From positions 1-17,257 of the forward strand of contig JAEWXD010000008.1 of assembly GCA_023396045.1 (NCBI GenBank): DNA of 17,257 nucleotides, read 5' to 3'. Every line of letters starts with the position of its first letter. Within the stretch, counting starts at the first letter, position 1. The notes under the pieces were generated by a model. The model worked only from the letters and a program-made list of their open reading frames with translations, was not told where the DNA came from and made no database searches. This document shows positions 1 through 7,338 of this stretch, in pieces. Position numbers and translations under genes: made by a program. The DNA is from Bacillota bacterium. Lineage in GTDB: Bacteria; Bacillota; Clostridia; Christensenellales; Aristaeellaceae.

Positions 1-578
1 GTGCACCCATGTATTGTATGGATGCTTGCCCACACGCTGATAATTGCCCCTATTATGCACCTCACTTTTACTTGCAACATCCACGTGCTGTTAAGGATGA
101 TTTGGTATATGCTGTTTGTGAAACAAGCGATGTAGAATCCGTATTAAAAGCCTTGCAAAAAGGTCCTTATGGCAGATGCGTATACCATTGTGATAACACC
201 GTTGTAGATCATCAAGTGGTACAAATGGAATTTGAAAACGGCGTACATGCCAACTTAACTATGACAGCCTTTACTAAAAATTGCAGCCGTGATATTCATA
301 TTTTCGGCACGAAGGGAGAGCTGTTTGGCAATATGGAGCGAGGTAGCATTACCATACATGACTTTACAGATGGCAGTACACAAAATATTCAGTTACAAAC
401 CAGTGATACCGGCCATATGGGGAGTGATGAGCGCCTGGTGCAAGACTTTGTGCAGTCTGTATTGCGTAAGCAGGCAGGCCGCTCCTCTGCAGAACGTTCT
501 GTAGAAAGCCATCTCATGGCATTTGCGGCAGAAGAATCACGAATTTCCGGCAAAGCAGTACAATTAAAAACACCGTAA
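1..578 (+). CDS. Gfo/Idh/MocA-family oxidoreductase, C-terminal part (5' end outside window)
   Basis: The reading frame is open from the left edge to a TAA at 576-578, so only the C-terminal ~190 residues are present. A Cys cluster (C-x3-C-x5-C-P-Y) sits near the left edge, followed by a segment rich in beta-strands. It contains a GVHANLTMTAFT-like strand and an R-x-I-x-I-x-GTKGEL motif, both typical of the C-terminal substrate/oligomerisation domain of Gfo/Idh/MocA NAD(P)-dependent sugar dehydrogenases. The last part (DERLVQDFVQSVL, then SHLMAFAAEESR) matches the closing helices of that family. The N-terminal Rossmann domain would lie outside the window, so the substrate cannot be told. Members usually oxidise or reduce sugars, inositols or related polyols in the cytoplasm. 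The gene is not in the same transcription unit as the sugar operon further right. Confidence 0.85.
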   Translation, partial: APMYCMDACPHADNCPYYAPHFYLQHPRAVKDDLVYAVCETSDVESVLKALQKGPYGRCVYHCDNTVVDHQVVQMEFENGVHANLTMTAFTKNCSRDIHIFGTKGELFGNMERGSITIHDFTDGSTQNIQLQTSDTGHMGSDERLVQDFVQSVLRKQAGRSSAERSVESHLMAFAAEESRISGKAVQLKTP

Positions 579-598
579 GAATTTCTTACGGTGTTTTT
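569..598 (+). terminator. Rho-independent terminator of the oxidoreductase gene
   Basis: The perfect stem CACCGTAAGA (571-580) / TCTTACGGTG (584-593) has a 3-nt loop and is followed by a T run at 594-598. The TAA stop codon (576-578) lies inside the left arm of the stem, so the end of the gene and its terminator overlap. An A run precedes the stem, so it could also work weakly on the other strand. Confidence 0.88.
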
Positions 599-601
599 AA
601 A

Positions 602-630
602 GCAAAAGCCACCAGTGTAACTGGTGGCTT
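602..630 (-). terminator. Rho-independent terminator of the surface-protein gene
   Basis: Stem AAGCCACCAG (606-615) / CTGGTGGCTT (621-630) with a 5-nt loop. Read on the minus strand it is followed by TTTTGCTTT. It lies directly after the TAA (635-637) of the minus-strand surface-protein gene and back-to-back with the plus-strand terminator at 569-598, as expected between convergent genes. Confidence 0.82.
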
Positions 631-634
631 GTTA

Positions 635-3538
635 TTATGCCTGCATTTTTTTCTTTTTGTGAATAATCACTAAACCAAGCAAAGCGATTGCCATTAGAAT
701 GAGTGGCGTTGCATAGCCGGCATCACCGGTTTGCGGTGCGCGTTTGGTGTTTACAAACAGAATATCACCGGTATATGGCATACCATTTTTCAGTAATTCG
801 GTTTTAGCGGTTAATTTATCGTCTGTAGCTGTAGTGGTAATTTTTACGGTGTATACGCTGTTGTCATACATCATATTCTTGATATTACCCTGCATTTCAG
901 AAATGGTATAGGTAAATGTGCCGGCATTGCTGAATGTTCGTGCAGCAAAGATAAAGTTGCCGTTCTCGTCATTATGAACGATTTGTTGCCTGCCGGAAGC
1001 ATCTGTAATTACAAATGCAAAGTCTTCGGCTTTCATGCGATAGTTCACGGCTTTTTTTACACCGCCAAGCACCACAGAAACAGGTTTAAAACTTGGGTTT
1101 ACAGGTTTTCCACTTGTTACTACTGTTAATTGAATGGTTTCATCGTCTGTGGCTACAGCGTCTTTGCCTTCCGGCCATTGTGTGGCTTGCCATTGGAAAT
1201 CATATAATTTTCTGGTTCCTGCAGGAGAAGTAGCATCAGCTTGCATTTGCCCGGTTACTGTGCCGGTTACAGTGAACATGCTGCCGGATACTGCAGCATC
1301 AGCAATTTTTATATTTGGAATGTTTATACGCATCCAACCATCTGTGTCGCCTGCACCAAATACCAAATCATGCAATTGTTGGTAGTTGGTAATGTTTGTT
1401 GGGGCAGACATTACAATGTGTGCTTTGCGGCCTGCAATGGTTTTTTCTGTTATGGTAAAATCACCAAAGTTTTCTAAAGTAACGTCTCCGGCTGTAAAGC
1501 TGAGACCTTCCGGCAAGTCTACATCCGCAACAAATTGTACATTTTTTACATCAACTACGATATCTTTAAATTCAATTTTCCCTACATAAGGTTGCTCTAT
1601 GGCTAACATCTGATCACGGATGGCAGCAGTGTTGAGTGCACCGGTAATGGTAATGCTTGCACCTGTTTTTGTTTCATAAACAGCAACGTGTTCTGTATCG
1701 CCATTTACAAGCATATCGCCGGGAATGGTCAGTACAGCTTTTGCTACCGGTGCAACAGATACTTGAATGCTTGTATCGTTTGTGGCAATGGCGTCTTTGC
1801 CTTCCGGCCATTGTACCACATCCCAAACAAATGCAAATGCTTTTACAGTACCGGCAGGGGATGTAGCCAGTGCTGTCATTTCACCTGTTAGGGTACCTGT
1901 TGTGGTTAATGGCACACCGGGTGTAGCATTGTTTGCTACCTTTACAGTAGGTACAATAATGCGCATCCAACCATCTGTGTCGCCTGCACCAAATACCAAG
2001 TCGCGCAATTGTTGGTAGTTGGTAATGCCGTCAGGCGCTTTCATGGTAACGGTTAAAGTTTGCCCGGCAAATTCTTTTTTGCTAACAACAAAACCACCAA
2101 AAGCTTCTGTATTTACTTCTTCTCCTACAAAACTCATTCCGGCAGGTAAAGTCATACGGGCAGTAAATTCTACGTTCTTTATATTTACTTTAATGTCTTC
2201 AAATTTGATATTACCGGCTTTATAGGCTTCTTCAATATCCAACATCTGTTTGCGAATAGCGGATACATTTACTGTTCCTGTAATAGCCACAGTATCGCCT
2301 GTATTTACTTCGTATACGGCATTGTGTTCTGTATCGCCGTTTACCAGCATATCGCCGTATAAGGAAAGTGTAGCGGGTGTTACTGGTAATACAGAGTAAG
2401 TGATGTTACGATAGTCATTATTATCTAACGCTTTATCTTTGCCTTCCGGTATTTGAATACCGGTCCAAGAAATATCATATACTTTTCGTTCGGTTCCCTT
2501 AATGGCTACAGCATTAAATTTACCCTGCACAGTGCCGGTTGCTGTTAAAACAGTGTTAGGTGTTGCAGTATTGCTGATTTTACAGCCATCTACACGCATA
2601 GTCATCCACCCTGCAGTAGAGTTAATGCTGTCTTTGAGTTGTTTGTAATTTGCGATATTTTGGCTTTGGAAGTCCATTACTACAACCAATTCTCTGGCGT
2701 TTACAGTAACGGAGCTTACTTCAAATGCATCGCCAAAACCTTCAATATGTAGGTCTTGGACTGTTAAATCAATAGGCAATACCCAGTTGGCAGGTACCTG
2801 TAATTTGGCAATAAAGCTACTGGTGGCATTTTTTATTTGAATTCGTGTTAAATCAGGTTCAGCACCATTGTTGGTGAGTTGATTTTCCAATTGTGTCATC
2901 AAATCTTTGATGGCAGATGTTTGTATGCCGGCTGTTACACTAAATGCTTCATTGCTGAATACAGGTTTTATATTAGTGCTGTCACTATTTTGGGAAGTGC
3001 TCCACAAATCAGCAGGAAGTGCTTGTAGAGGAATCGGTTCTATACCGGCTTGTGGCTCCCACACTAAATAATAGGTGGTATCGGCATTGACAACAGCATT
3101 GCCAATAGTAACGGTTGTGGTTCCCAACGGATCGGCATACCAACTATAAGTATCACCAAACCAACCACCAGTGTCGGATGGCTTCATTTTATAGTCTTCG
3201 CGGGTAGCAATATTTCCGTTGTTGGAGTAAGTGATATATAAACCGTCTGTGTAGGTAGTGAATGTGCTGTCCAATGATTTGAGTAAATCCATCAATTTGG
3301 TACCGACAACCGTTTTGCTTTTTACTACAGCAACTTCGCCACCGGCAGGATTGGACTCTATAGTGAATACATTGGTTTTTTGTTTAAAGATACTATTTGC
3401 ACCAAACACACCACCGTTGGCAGAAAAACGTACAGAAACGCGTACATCTTTCCATTTTGCGTGTAAGTCGATCTTGGCTTTGTTTGCCGGCACAACAAGT
3501 TCACTGCCTGCAGCTACTTCGTTGCCGGTATCATCTAC
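635..3538 (-). CDS. Large surface protein/adhesin, C-terminal part downstream of an in-frame TAG (repeats, pilin-type isopeptide domain, sortase signal)
   Basis: This 967-codon stretch lies in exactly the same frame as the ORF at 3539-5251, separated only by one TAG, so the two are parts of one gene. It starts with the second half of an InlB/Flg_new-type beta-grasp repeat (ending ...IDLHAKW). It then has a spacer, three tandem units of about 211 residues (each with MLVNGDTEH and NYQQL...GWMRI-type motifs), and a domain resembling the streptococcal pilin isopeptide-linkage family. That domain has YTISE, which holds the expected acidic residue, and FVNTK, which holds the expected Asn. The protein ends with a sortase-type APQTGD motif, a hydrophobic segment and a KKKK tail. 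A GTG at 3493 could be proposed as a start but has no convincing ribosome binding site. Without readthrough of the TAG this part is probably not translated. Its likely role, if made, is a cell-wall-anchored adhesin or pilus-like protein; no sortase gene is in the window. Confidence 0.75.
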   Translation of the reverse strand, partial: VDDTGNEVAAGSELVVPANKAKIDLHAKWKDVRVSVRFSANGGVFGANSIFKQKTNVFTIESNPAGGEVAVVKSKTVVGTKLMDLLKSLDSTFTTYTDGLYITYSNNGNIATREDYKMKPSDTGGWFGDTYSWYADPLGTTTVTIGNAVVNADTTYYLVWEPQAGIEPIPLQALPADLWSTSQNSDSTNIKPVFSNEAFSVTAGIQTSAIKDLMTQLENQLTNNGAEPDLTRIQIKNATSSFIAKLQVPANWVLPIDLTVQDLHIEGFGDAFEVSSVTVNARELVVVMDFQSQNIANYKQLKDSINSTAGWMTMRVDGCKISNTATPNTVLTATGTVQGKFNAVAIKGTERKVYDISWTGIQIPEGKDKALDNNDYRNITYSVLPVTPATLSLYGDMLVNGDTEHNAVYEVNTGDTVAITGTVNVSAIRKQMLDIEEAYKAGNIKFEDIKVNIKNVEFTARMTLPAGMSFVGEEVNTEAFGGFVVSKKEFAGQTLTVTMKAPDGITNYQQLRDLVFGAGDTDGWMRIIVPTVKVANNATPGVPLTTTGTLTGEMTALATSPAGTVKAFAFVWDVVQWPEGKDAIATNDTSIQVSVAPVAKAVLTIPGDMLVNGDTEHVAVYETKTGASITITGALNTAAIRDQMLAIEQPYVGKIEFKDIVVDVKNVQFVADVDLPEGLSFTAGDVTLENFGDFTITEKTIAGRKAHIVMSAPTNITNYQQLHDLVFGAGDTDGWMRINIPNIKIADAAVSGSMFTVTGTVTGQMQADATSPAGTRKLYDFQWQATQWPEGKDAVATDDETIQLTVVTSGKPVNPSFKPVSVVLGGVKKAVNYRMKAEDFAFVITDASGRQQIVHNDENGNFIFAARTFSNAGTFTYTISEMQGNIKNMMYDNSVYTVKITTTATDDKLTAKTELLKNGMPYTGDILFVNTKRAPQTGDAGYATPLILMAIALLGLVIIHKKKKMQA
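638..739 (-). other. C-terminal sortase sorting signal (APQTGD, membrane segment, KKKK tail)
   Basis: The last 34 residues of the surface protein are APQTGD, a short spacer, about 18 hydrophobic residues (starting TPLILMAIALL) and a basic tail with four Lys. This is the classic three-part cell-wall sorting signal. The motif has Ala in place of Leu in LPxTG, a variant often seen in Clostridia. Confidence 0.8.
1116..2960 (-). repeat. Three tandem ~633-636 bp coding repeats (~211 residues each) in the surface protein
   Basis: The two units nearest the C-terminus (about 1116-1720 and 1721-2356) share long nearly identical DNA blocks. One is the block starting gcatccaaccatctgtgtcg at 1330 and again at 1963, 633 bp apart; another is the tcgcc...agcat block ending at 1720 and 2356, 636 bp apart. 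The third unit (about 2357-2960) is clearly diverged but keeps GWM-x-MRV, NYKQL and PEGKD at matching positions. Boundaries are approximate. The repeats look like an extended stalk or ligand-binding array built by duplication. Confidence 0.85.
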
Positions 3539-3541
3539 CTA
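3539..3541 (-). other. In-frame amber (TAG) codon at a conserved Trp position of the surface protein
   Basis: The residues around the stop read GLEFIA-stop-VDDTGNEVAAGSEL, ending in LHAKW. The upstream sister repeat reads RFLGW-FHRSDDTAYDPANT, ending in IYAKW. Aligned, the stop falls on the conserved Trp of the InlB/Flg_new-type repeat, so a single G-to-A change (TGG to TAG) explains it. Both flanks stay open in one frame for 570 and 967 codons. TAG seems to be an ordinary stop here, because the AraC gene at 6308-7213 ends with TAG. Confidence 0.85.
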
Positions 3542-5251
3542 AGCAATAAATTCTAAGCCGGGTGCCGTAAATGCCGGCACAGCTGTTACAACATCGTGAA
3601 AGCTTGCCACATTTATTTTTCTGCTTGGTGCGTTGCCGGATACCAAGTGTGTTACATCCGGGTCTAAATTGTTATGATATATAACAGCATAGCTGGATGC
3701 ATCACTTTCCCATTTGGCGTATATGGTGGTATCGTTTTTAATTTTTGTGTTTGCAGGGTCATAGGCTGTATCATCAGAACGGTGGAACCAGCCTAAAAAG
3801 CGTTGGCCCGGTGCAGTAGGGCTGGCGGGTACTACAATTTCTTTGCCGTCTGCTTTTAGCGCATCCTTTAAGGCATAGCCACGCATGGCAAACAATTCTT
3901 TATCTGCTTTAGTGCCGTCTTGAAATTGGGCATCGGCATTGTTCAGTTGAAAAATTACTTTGCTGGCAGGAACCCATACATATTTTTGCCCGTCAGCAGA
4001 AGCGTTGGGAACAGGGTAGGTATAAACTTGCCCGTTGCTGTTAATAGGTACAAGGCTGGTTGTTTCTGTATTACTAAGTTGGAAGTGGTGCAGTTTTTCA
4101 TTGCCGTTTTCTGGTCCGTTTACAGGAATTTTATTTGGTGTTTTGCTATCGTAAACATGGTGTGTGCCGCTAAGAACAATGTAAGCTTGGCCGGATTGAG
4201 AAGCACCGGTATGCCTTTCGGCTGTTGCAGGTGTTTCTACATTAGAACCGTTAATAAAGCGCACAAAGCTATCGCTGTCATTATTTTGTACACCAAAAGC
4301 AGCACCGCTTTGTTTGCCGTTGCTTGTAAGCGTAGATTGATCAAAAGTAACACGGCCTTTGTGGATATTCAAACCGCCTGTACCGGTGTTGTTTACATTT
4401 ACCGTAGAATTTATAAAAGTACTATCATTTAGTTGGCTACCGCCTATGGAAATACCGGCGGTAGAGCCAGCGTTGGAAGTAATGGTGGAATTTACTACAT
4501 TTGCACTGCTTTGAATCGTAAAACCGGTTGCATAACGCCATGAACTGCCTTGATTCACTGTAAATTCTGAATCCACCATATTCAGCTTGTTAACATAGCA
4601 ACCTTGGCCAAAGCCTGTCAAAGTAAGCGAGGCATTTTTTAAATTTAAATCACAGGCGTCTTGCCAGGTGCGTGTGTTAGAATCTATACTTACGGTGCAA
4701 TTTTCAAATGTGGTGGCAGAGGAATATACATTGGTAGCGCATTTATCTTGAATGGTGACGGTAACGCTGTTTTTGTCTGTAGAGCCTTTGATGGCTGCCC
4801 CGCCAAGGTTAACCCCTTTGGTACCGTTTTCGCCGGCATTGTTTTTAAATACATATTTACCGTCGTTTACCTGTGCGCCGGCATTAACTGTTAATGCTGT
4901 TTTAAATGATGTCATTGTGAGGGTTGCGCCGTTTTCACAAGTAATGGCTGCACCGTTGGCTATGGTAATACCCATTTGTGTAGAACTACCCGTTACTGTT
5001 GTATCACCGGCAACAACAAGTGTACGCCCTGTGGGCACAGTGGCTTGCACGGCAGCATAAGCAAAAGTACCCTTCATGTGAATGCGATCACCCACATTAC
5101 TGGCTGCAACGGCCTCAGCCAATGTTGCATAGCTTGTGCCTTCATTATTGTTAAGCCAGAATTTTGATTCTGTACTGCTTGCCATTACAGATACCGTGTG
5201 TAAACTGAGTAATAATACAAGCACCAGTAATACAGCTATTCTTTTCTTCAT
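3539..5251 (-). CDS. Large surface protein/adhesin, N-terminal part (signal peptide, beta-helix-like region, InlB-type repeats) ending at an in-frame TAG
   Basis: The start is taken at ATG 5251 (MKKRIAVLL...), 6-7 nt after an AGAGGA ribosome binding site; the frame could be extended to a TTG at 5269, but that would sit on top of this site. Residues 1-25 form a Sec signal peptide ending in VMA-SS. Residues ~30-350 are rich in N, T, G and S, with repeated short strands (such as VVNSTIT, STFINSTVNV, VTFDQSTLTS), as in right-handed beta-helix or pectate-lyase-fold surface proteins. Residues ~430-510 are an InlB/Flg_new-type repeat (FLGWF ... TIYAKW). A second repeat begins near residue 513 and is cut by the TAG. 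The 570-residue product would be secreted but has no wall anchor. It has its own promoter and is preceded by the AraC genes. I judge the full 635-5251 frame (1538 residues if Trp is restored) to be one gene, either freshly inactivated or read through. Confidence 0.8.
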   Translation of the reverse strand: MKKRIAVLLVLVLLLSLHTVSVMASSTESKFWLNNNEGTSYATLAEAVAASNVGDRIHMKGTFAYAAVQATVPTGRTLVVAGDTTVTGSSTQMGITIANGAAITCENGATLTMTSFKTALTVNAGAQVNDGKYVFKNNAGENGTKGVNLGGAAIKGSTDKNSVTVTIQDKCATNVYSSATTFENCTVSIDSNTRTWQDACDLNLKNASLTLTGFGQGCYVNKLNMVDSEFTVNQGSSWRYATGFTIQSSANVVNSTITSNAGSTAGISIGGSQLNDSTFINSTVNVNNTGTGGLNIHKGRVTFDQSTLTSNGKQSGAAFGVQNNDSDSFVRFINGSNVETPATAERHTGASQSGQAYIVLSGTHHVYDSKTPNKIPVNGPENGNEKLHHFQLSNTETTSLVPINSNGQVYTYPVPNASADGQKYVWVPASKVIFQLNNADAQFQDGTKADKELFAMRGYALKDALKADGKEIVVPASPTAPGQRFLGWFHRSDDTAYDPANTKIKNDTTIYAKWESDASSYAVIYHNNLDPDVTHLVSGNAPSRKINVASFHDVVTAVPAFTAPGLEFIA

Positions 5252-5317
5252 AACAATTCCTCTTTCCAAAACAGTAAATAAAAATATATTGATTGCATAA
5301 TAATATAAGTCTAATTT

Positions 5318-5346
5318 ATTTTACAATAATTGAATGAAGTTTGCAA
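5318..5346 (-). promoter_or_regulatory. Sigma-A-type promoter of the surface-protein gene
   Basis: On the minus strand TTGCAA (5341-5346), a 17-nt spacer and TAAAAT (5318-5323) form a good -35/-10 pair. It would give an A/T-rich leader of about 60 nt before ATG 5251. Confidence 0.65.
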
Positions 5347-5446
5347 TCATATTTTAAATTTTTTTGTAATAAAAATATAGTTTTATTATGTGCTTCCTTT
5401 TATATATGGATTTTTTGCGTTGTGCGTTCTTCTTATGAAAAGTTAA

Positions 5447-5479
5447 ACAAAAATAAGATCAAATGCATTTGTTTTTGAT
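5447..5479 (-). terminator. Possible weak terminator after the AraC-family genes
   Basis: On the minus strand the stem ATCAAA (5474-5479) / TTTGAT (5458-5463) is followed by CTTATTTTTG. The loop contains most of a perfect 12-bp palindrome, CAAATGCATTTG (5460-5471), which could instead be a protein-binding site. The short stem makes this a weak call. Confidence 0.3.
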
Positions 5480-5514
5480 ATATAAAATATGTATTATCAT
5501 TTCTTGCTTTGCCA

Positions 5515-6321
5515 TCATTGTTTTGGCTGGGCGTTGTTTTGTATACCTGTTTTTTCGCAAATGGTTGCCATTGATTTTTCTGTATTGTTAAGCAAAATTT
5601 TTGCTTGCTGCAAGCGTATGGCTTTTAGCCTTTCGCTTAAAGTACAGCCTTGGTTCTGTTTATAAATGCGTTGTAAATAATGTGGGTGTATATGCAACGC
5701 GTTGGCAATATCCTTTATAAAAATTTGTTCGCTATAATGTTCTTGCAAATAATGGTTGGCAAAGGCAATATAACTGCTGTTGTCGGGGGCACTGCTTCCC
5801 ATAGACCAAAAATTTGCCAAAATTAAAATAAGTTGTGTGCATAGTATACTTTCAAAATATTCGTTTGCTTCTTCCTTGGTTTTCATTTGGGTAATTTGTT
5901 TAAGCAAAAGATACATGCTGTTATTATGGTCGGTAAATACCTTATATTTGGCAGGGGTTTGATATAGCTTTTGTAAGGGGGCATAGCTTTCATATAAAGT
6001 TGCCAAACTTGGTATGTTGGCGGATGGTATTAAATGATATTCTACATTCATCATGCTTACAGTATCGCTTTCAAAATACAGGTTGCTGTGTGCTACGCCG
6101 GCATCTATCCAAACAAATTGTTTTCTGCCAAGCATTACAATTTCATCTTCCACTTTAATAGAAAGCATACCATGCCGCACATACATAATTTCTGCAGATT
6201 TATGGGCATGATCAAAATTGAGCGTAGTACCAACCATATCACTGCGGTCATAATAATAACTAATGCTGGGCACATAATTTTGTTGTATATATTTTTCTTG
6301 CAATAGGCTAAAGTTTTGCAT
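5515..6321 (-). CDS. AraC-family transcriptional regulator with truncated second helix-turn-helix
   Basis: The start at ATG 6321 has an AAGGA site 7 nt upstream and overlaps the end of the preceding AraC gene by 14 bp, so the two are co-transcribed and probably translationally coupled. Residues ~35-100 form a cupin-like sensor (HAHKSAEIMYV, VWIDAGVAHSN). The AraC DNA-binding domain begins near residue 185. Its first helix-turn-helix (FIKDIANALHIHPHYLQRIY, ~201-220) and connecting helix (RLKAIRLQQAKILL) are good. The second helix-turn-helix stops after ATICEKTGIQN (residue ~262), followed only by NAQPKQ, where about 25-30 more residues are expected. In another frame directly downstream TTPSQNN can be read, which resembles the lost family motif (TPSQYR). 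The protein may therefore be non-functional, or bind DNA weakly or only together with its neighbour. Predicted role: regulation of the divergent sugar operon. Confidence 0.8.
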   Translation of the reverse strand: MQNFSLLQEKYIQQNYVPSISYYYDRSDMVGTTLNFDHAHKSAEIMYVRHGMLSIKVEDEIVMLGRKQFVWIDAGVAHSNLYFESDTVSMMNVEYHLIPSANIPSLATLYESYAPLQKLYQTPAKYKVFTDHNNSMYLLLKQITQMKTKEEANEYFESILCTQLILILANFWSMGSSAPDNSSYIAFANHYLQEHYSEQIFIKDIANALHIHPHYLQRIYKQNQGCTLSERLKAIRLQQAKILLNNTEKSMATICEKTGIQNNAQPKQ

Positions 6322-7213
6322 GGTGTTTCCTTCGCTTTACAGGGTATATGTTAGAATTGCTTTGCAACACCAAATGTTCATTGCTTTCGTCTGATGTTAA
6401 ATTAAAGCTTTTTCTATATTGGTTAGGGGTGGAACCGCTGTACTTTTTAAATACACTAAAAAAATATTTGGTGTTGGTAAAGGAACAGCTTTGCGCTATG
6501 GTATCTATATCCAGTGTGGTGCTTTCCAACAATTTTTTGGCGTGGTGTATGCGTAGTTCCATAATATATTCCAATATTTTTTTATGGCTTTGTTCTAAAA
6601 AAATACGGTGTAGATAATTGGGGTGTATGCCTGTATAATTGGCAATTTGTTCTACTGTAATGGCTCTGGTGTAGTTTTCGTGTATATAACGCATGGCAAG
6701 CCCTACATGCTTGTTATAGGGGTAGCGTTTGTAAGTGCTTTTTAATATACTGTTGGCATTTTGTAATATGGTATAGAGTGCATACTGTATGGGCAAGGTC
6801 TTATCTATAGTATGGCTTGCCATATAAATTTGTAAAAGGGAAACCATTCTTTGGTGGGTGCTTAGTTCATCGGTAATGGAAAGAACACCATCATTTTGTT
6901 GTGTAAGGCTTTGCAAATGCTGATATATGTTTTGTAAATCGGCAAATACAGGTAAAATAGAGTGCTCCCAACGCAAGCCGATATTGAGCGCATTGCAATA
7001 AAAATCACTGCTTGCTTCTTCAATGCGGTAGTTTTCTTGGGCATGTATCAATAGTAAGGAGCAAGGTTGCAAGTTTATTTCTGTGTTTGCGGTGCGCAAT
7101 ACGGCTTGCCCTGAAAGCATGTGCAAAAAACGCAAAGAATTTTTATTTGCTTCTTCTACATTATGTATATGGTAAGAAAATTGTTCCATATAGGGTTGAA
7201 AACAACCGGTCAT
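6308..7213 (-). CDS. AraC-family transcriptional regulator (intact)
   Basis: The start at ATG 7213 follows a GAGGTGAT ribosome binding site. The N-terminal ~100 residues form a cupin-type sensor without a clear catalytic motif. The C-terminal ~100 residues are a complete AraC/XylS DNA-binding domain. The first helix-turn-helix is at ~185-206 (ITVEQIANYTGIHPNYLHRIF), the linker helix is RIHHAKKLL, and the second is at ~234-257 (IDTIAQSCSFTNTKYFFSVF), closing with the family signature KKYSGSTPNQYRK (~256-268). A basic tail (KRRKHHAK) follows. It is the first gene of a two-gene unit and is divergent from the ABC sugar operon starting at 7398, the usual layout for AraC activators of carbohydrate uptake genes. 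It ends with a TAG stop at 6308-6310, inside the start region of the next gene. Confidence 0.9.
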   Translation of the reverse strand: MTGCFQPYMEQFSYHIHNVEEANKNSLRFLHMLSGQAVLRTANTEINLQPCSLLLIHAQENYRIEEASSDFYCNALNIGLRWEHSILPVFADLQNIYQHLQSLTQQNDGVLSITDELSTHQRMVSLLQIYMASHTIDKTLPIQYALYTILQNANSILKSTYKRYPYNKHVGLAMRYIHENYTRAITVEQIANYTGIHPNYLHRIFLEQSHKKILEYIMELRIHHAKKLLESTTLDIDTIAQSCSFTNTKYFFSVFKKYSGSTPNQYRKSFNLTSDESNEHLVLQSNSNIYPVKRRKHHAKL

Positions 7214-7243
7214 ACATCACCTCAAAAGTATAAAATACTAATA

Positions 7244-7288
7244 TATATTTTAATAATAATGTATAAAAAGTATATTTTCAATAATAAT
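7244..7288. promoter_or_regulatory. Direct repeat in the divergent spacer, candidate AraC-type operator
   Basis: The element TATATTTT(C)AATAATAAT occurs twice in the same orientation, at 7244-7260 and 7271-7288, about 27 bp apart and identical except for one extra C. Tandem half-sites are the usual binding layout for AraC proteins. The pair covers the -35 and -10 of the regulator promoter. An outer inverted repeat, CTAATATAT (7238-7246) / ATATATTAG (7296-7304), flanks it. The spacer is nearly all A/T, so part of this may be chance. Confidence 0.4.
7253..7281 (-). promoter_or_regulatory. Promoter of the two AraC-family genes
   Basis: On the minus strand TTGAAA (7276-7281), a 17-nt spacer and TATTAT (7253-7258) give a sigma-A-like promoter with a leader of about 33 nt before ATG 7213. 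It overlaps the direct repeat at 7244-7288, which would fit autoregulation. Confidence 0.55.
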
Positions 7289-7338
7289 TCTACAAATATA
7301 TTAGAAAATTAAACTTATATGTTTGATTTTTTCTTTTC

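Noticed and set aside
1134..2225. Several plus-strand ORFs of 60-80 codons across the surface-protein repeats
   Set aside because: They lie antisense to the real gene, recur at the repeat period, and have low-complexity translations without ribosome binding sites.
1116..2960. CRISPR or other short-spaced repeat array
   Set aside because: The repeats are ~633 bp, contiguous and coding, with no spacers.
3473..3493. GTG at 3493 as an independent start for the 952-residue C-terminal surface protein
   Set aside because: No ribosome binding site at proper distance, no signal peptide, and the 15 codons before it continue the repeat domain in the same frame; the gene clearly begins at 5251.
3539..3541. 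Recoding of TAG to an amino acid in this organism
   Set aside because: The AraC gene at 6308-7213 ends in TAG at the expected protein end and overlaps the next start, and no other gene in the window has an internal TAG; general recoding is unlikely, though local readthrough remains possible.
3920..4432. Plus-strand ORF of 170 codons opposite the N-terminal surface-protein gene
   Set aside because: No start signal or recognisable domain; it mirrors the low-complexity coding sequence on the minus strand, which has a good promoter, ribosome binding site and signal peptide.
5460..5471. Perfect palindrome CAAATGCATTTG as an operator
   Set aside because: It lies at the 3' side of the AraC gene, more than 100 bp upstream of the adhesin promoter, and may form part of a weak terminator; a single copy in A/T-rich DNA is not enough for a call.
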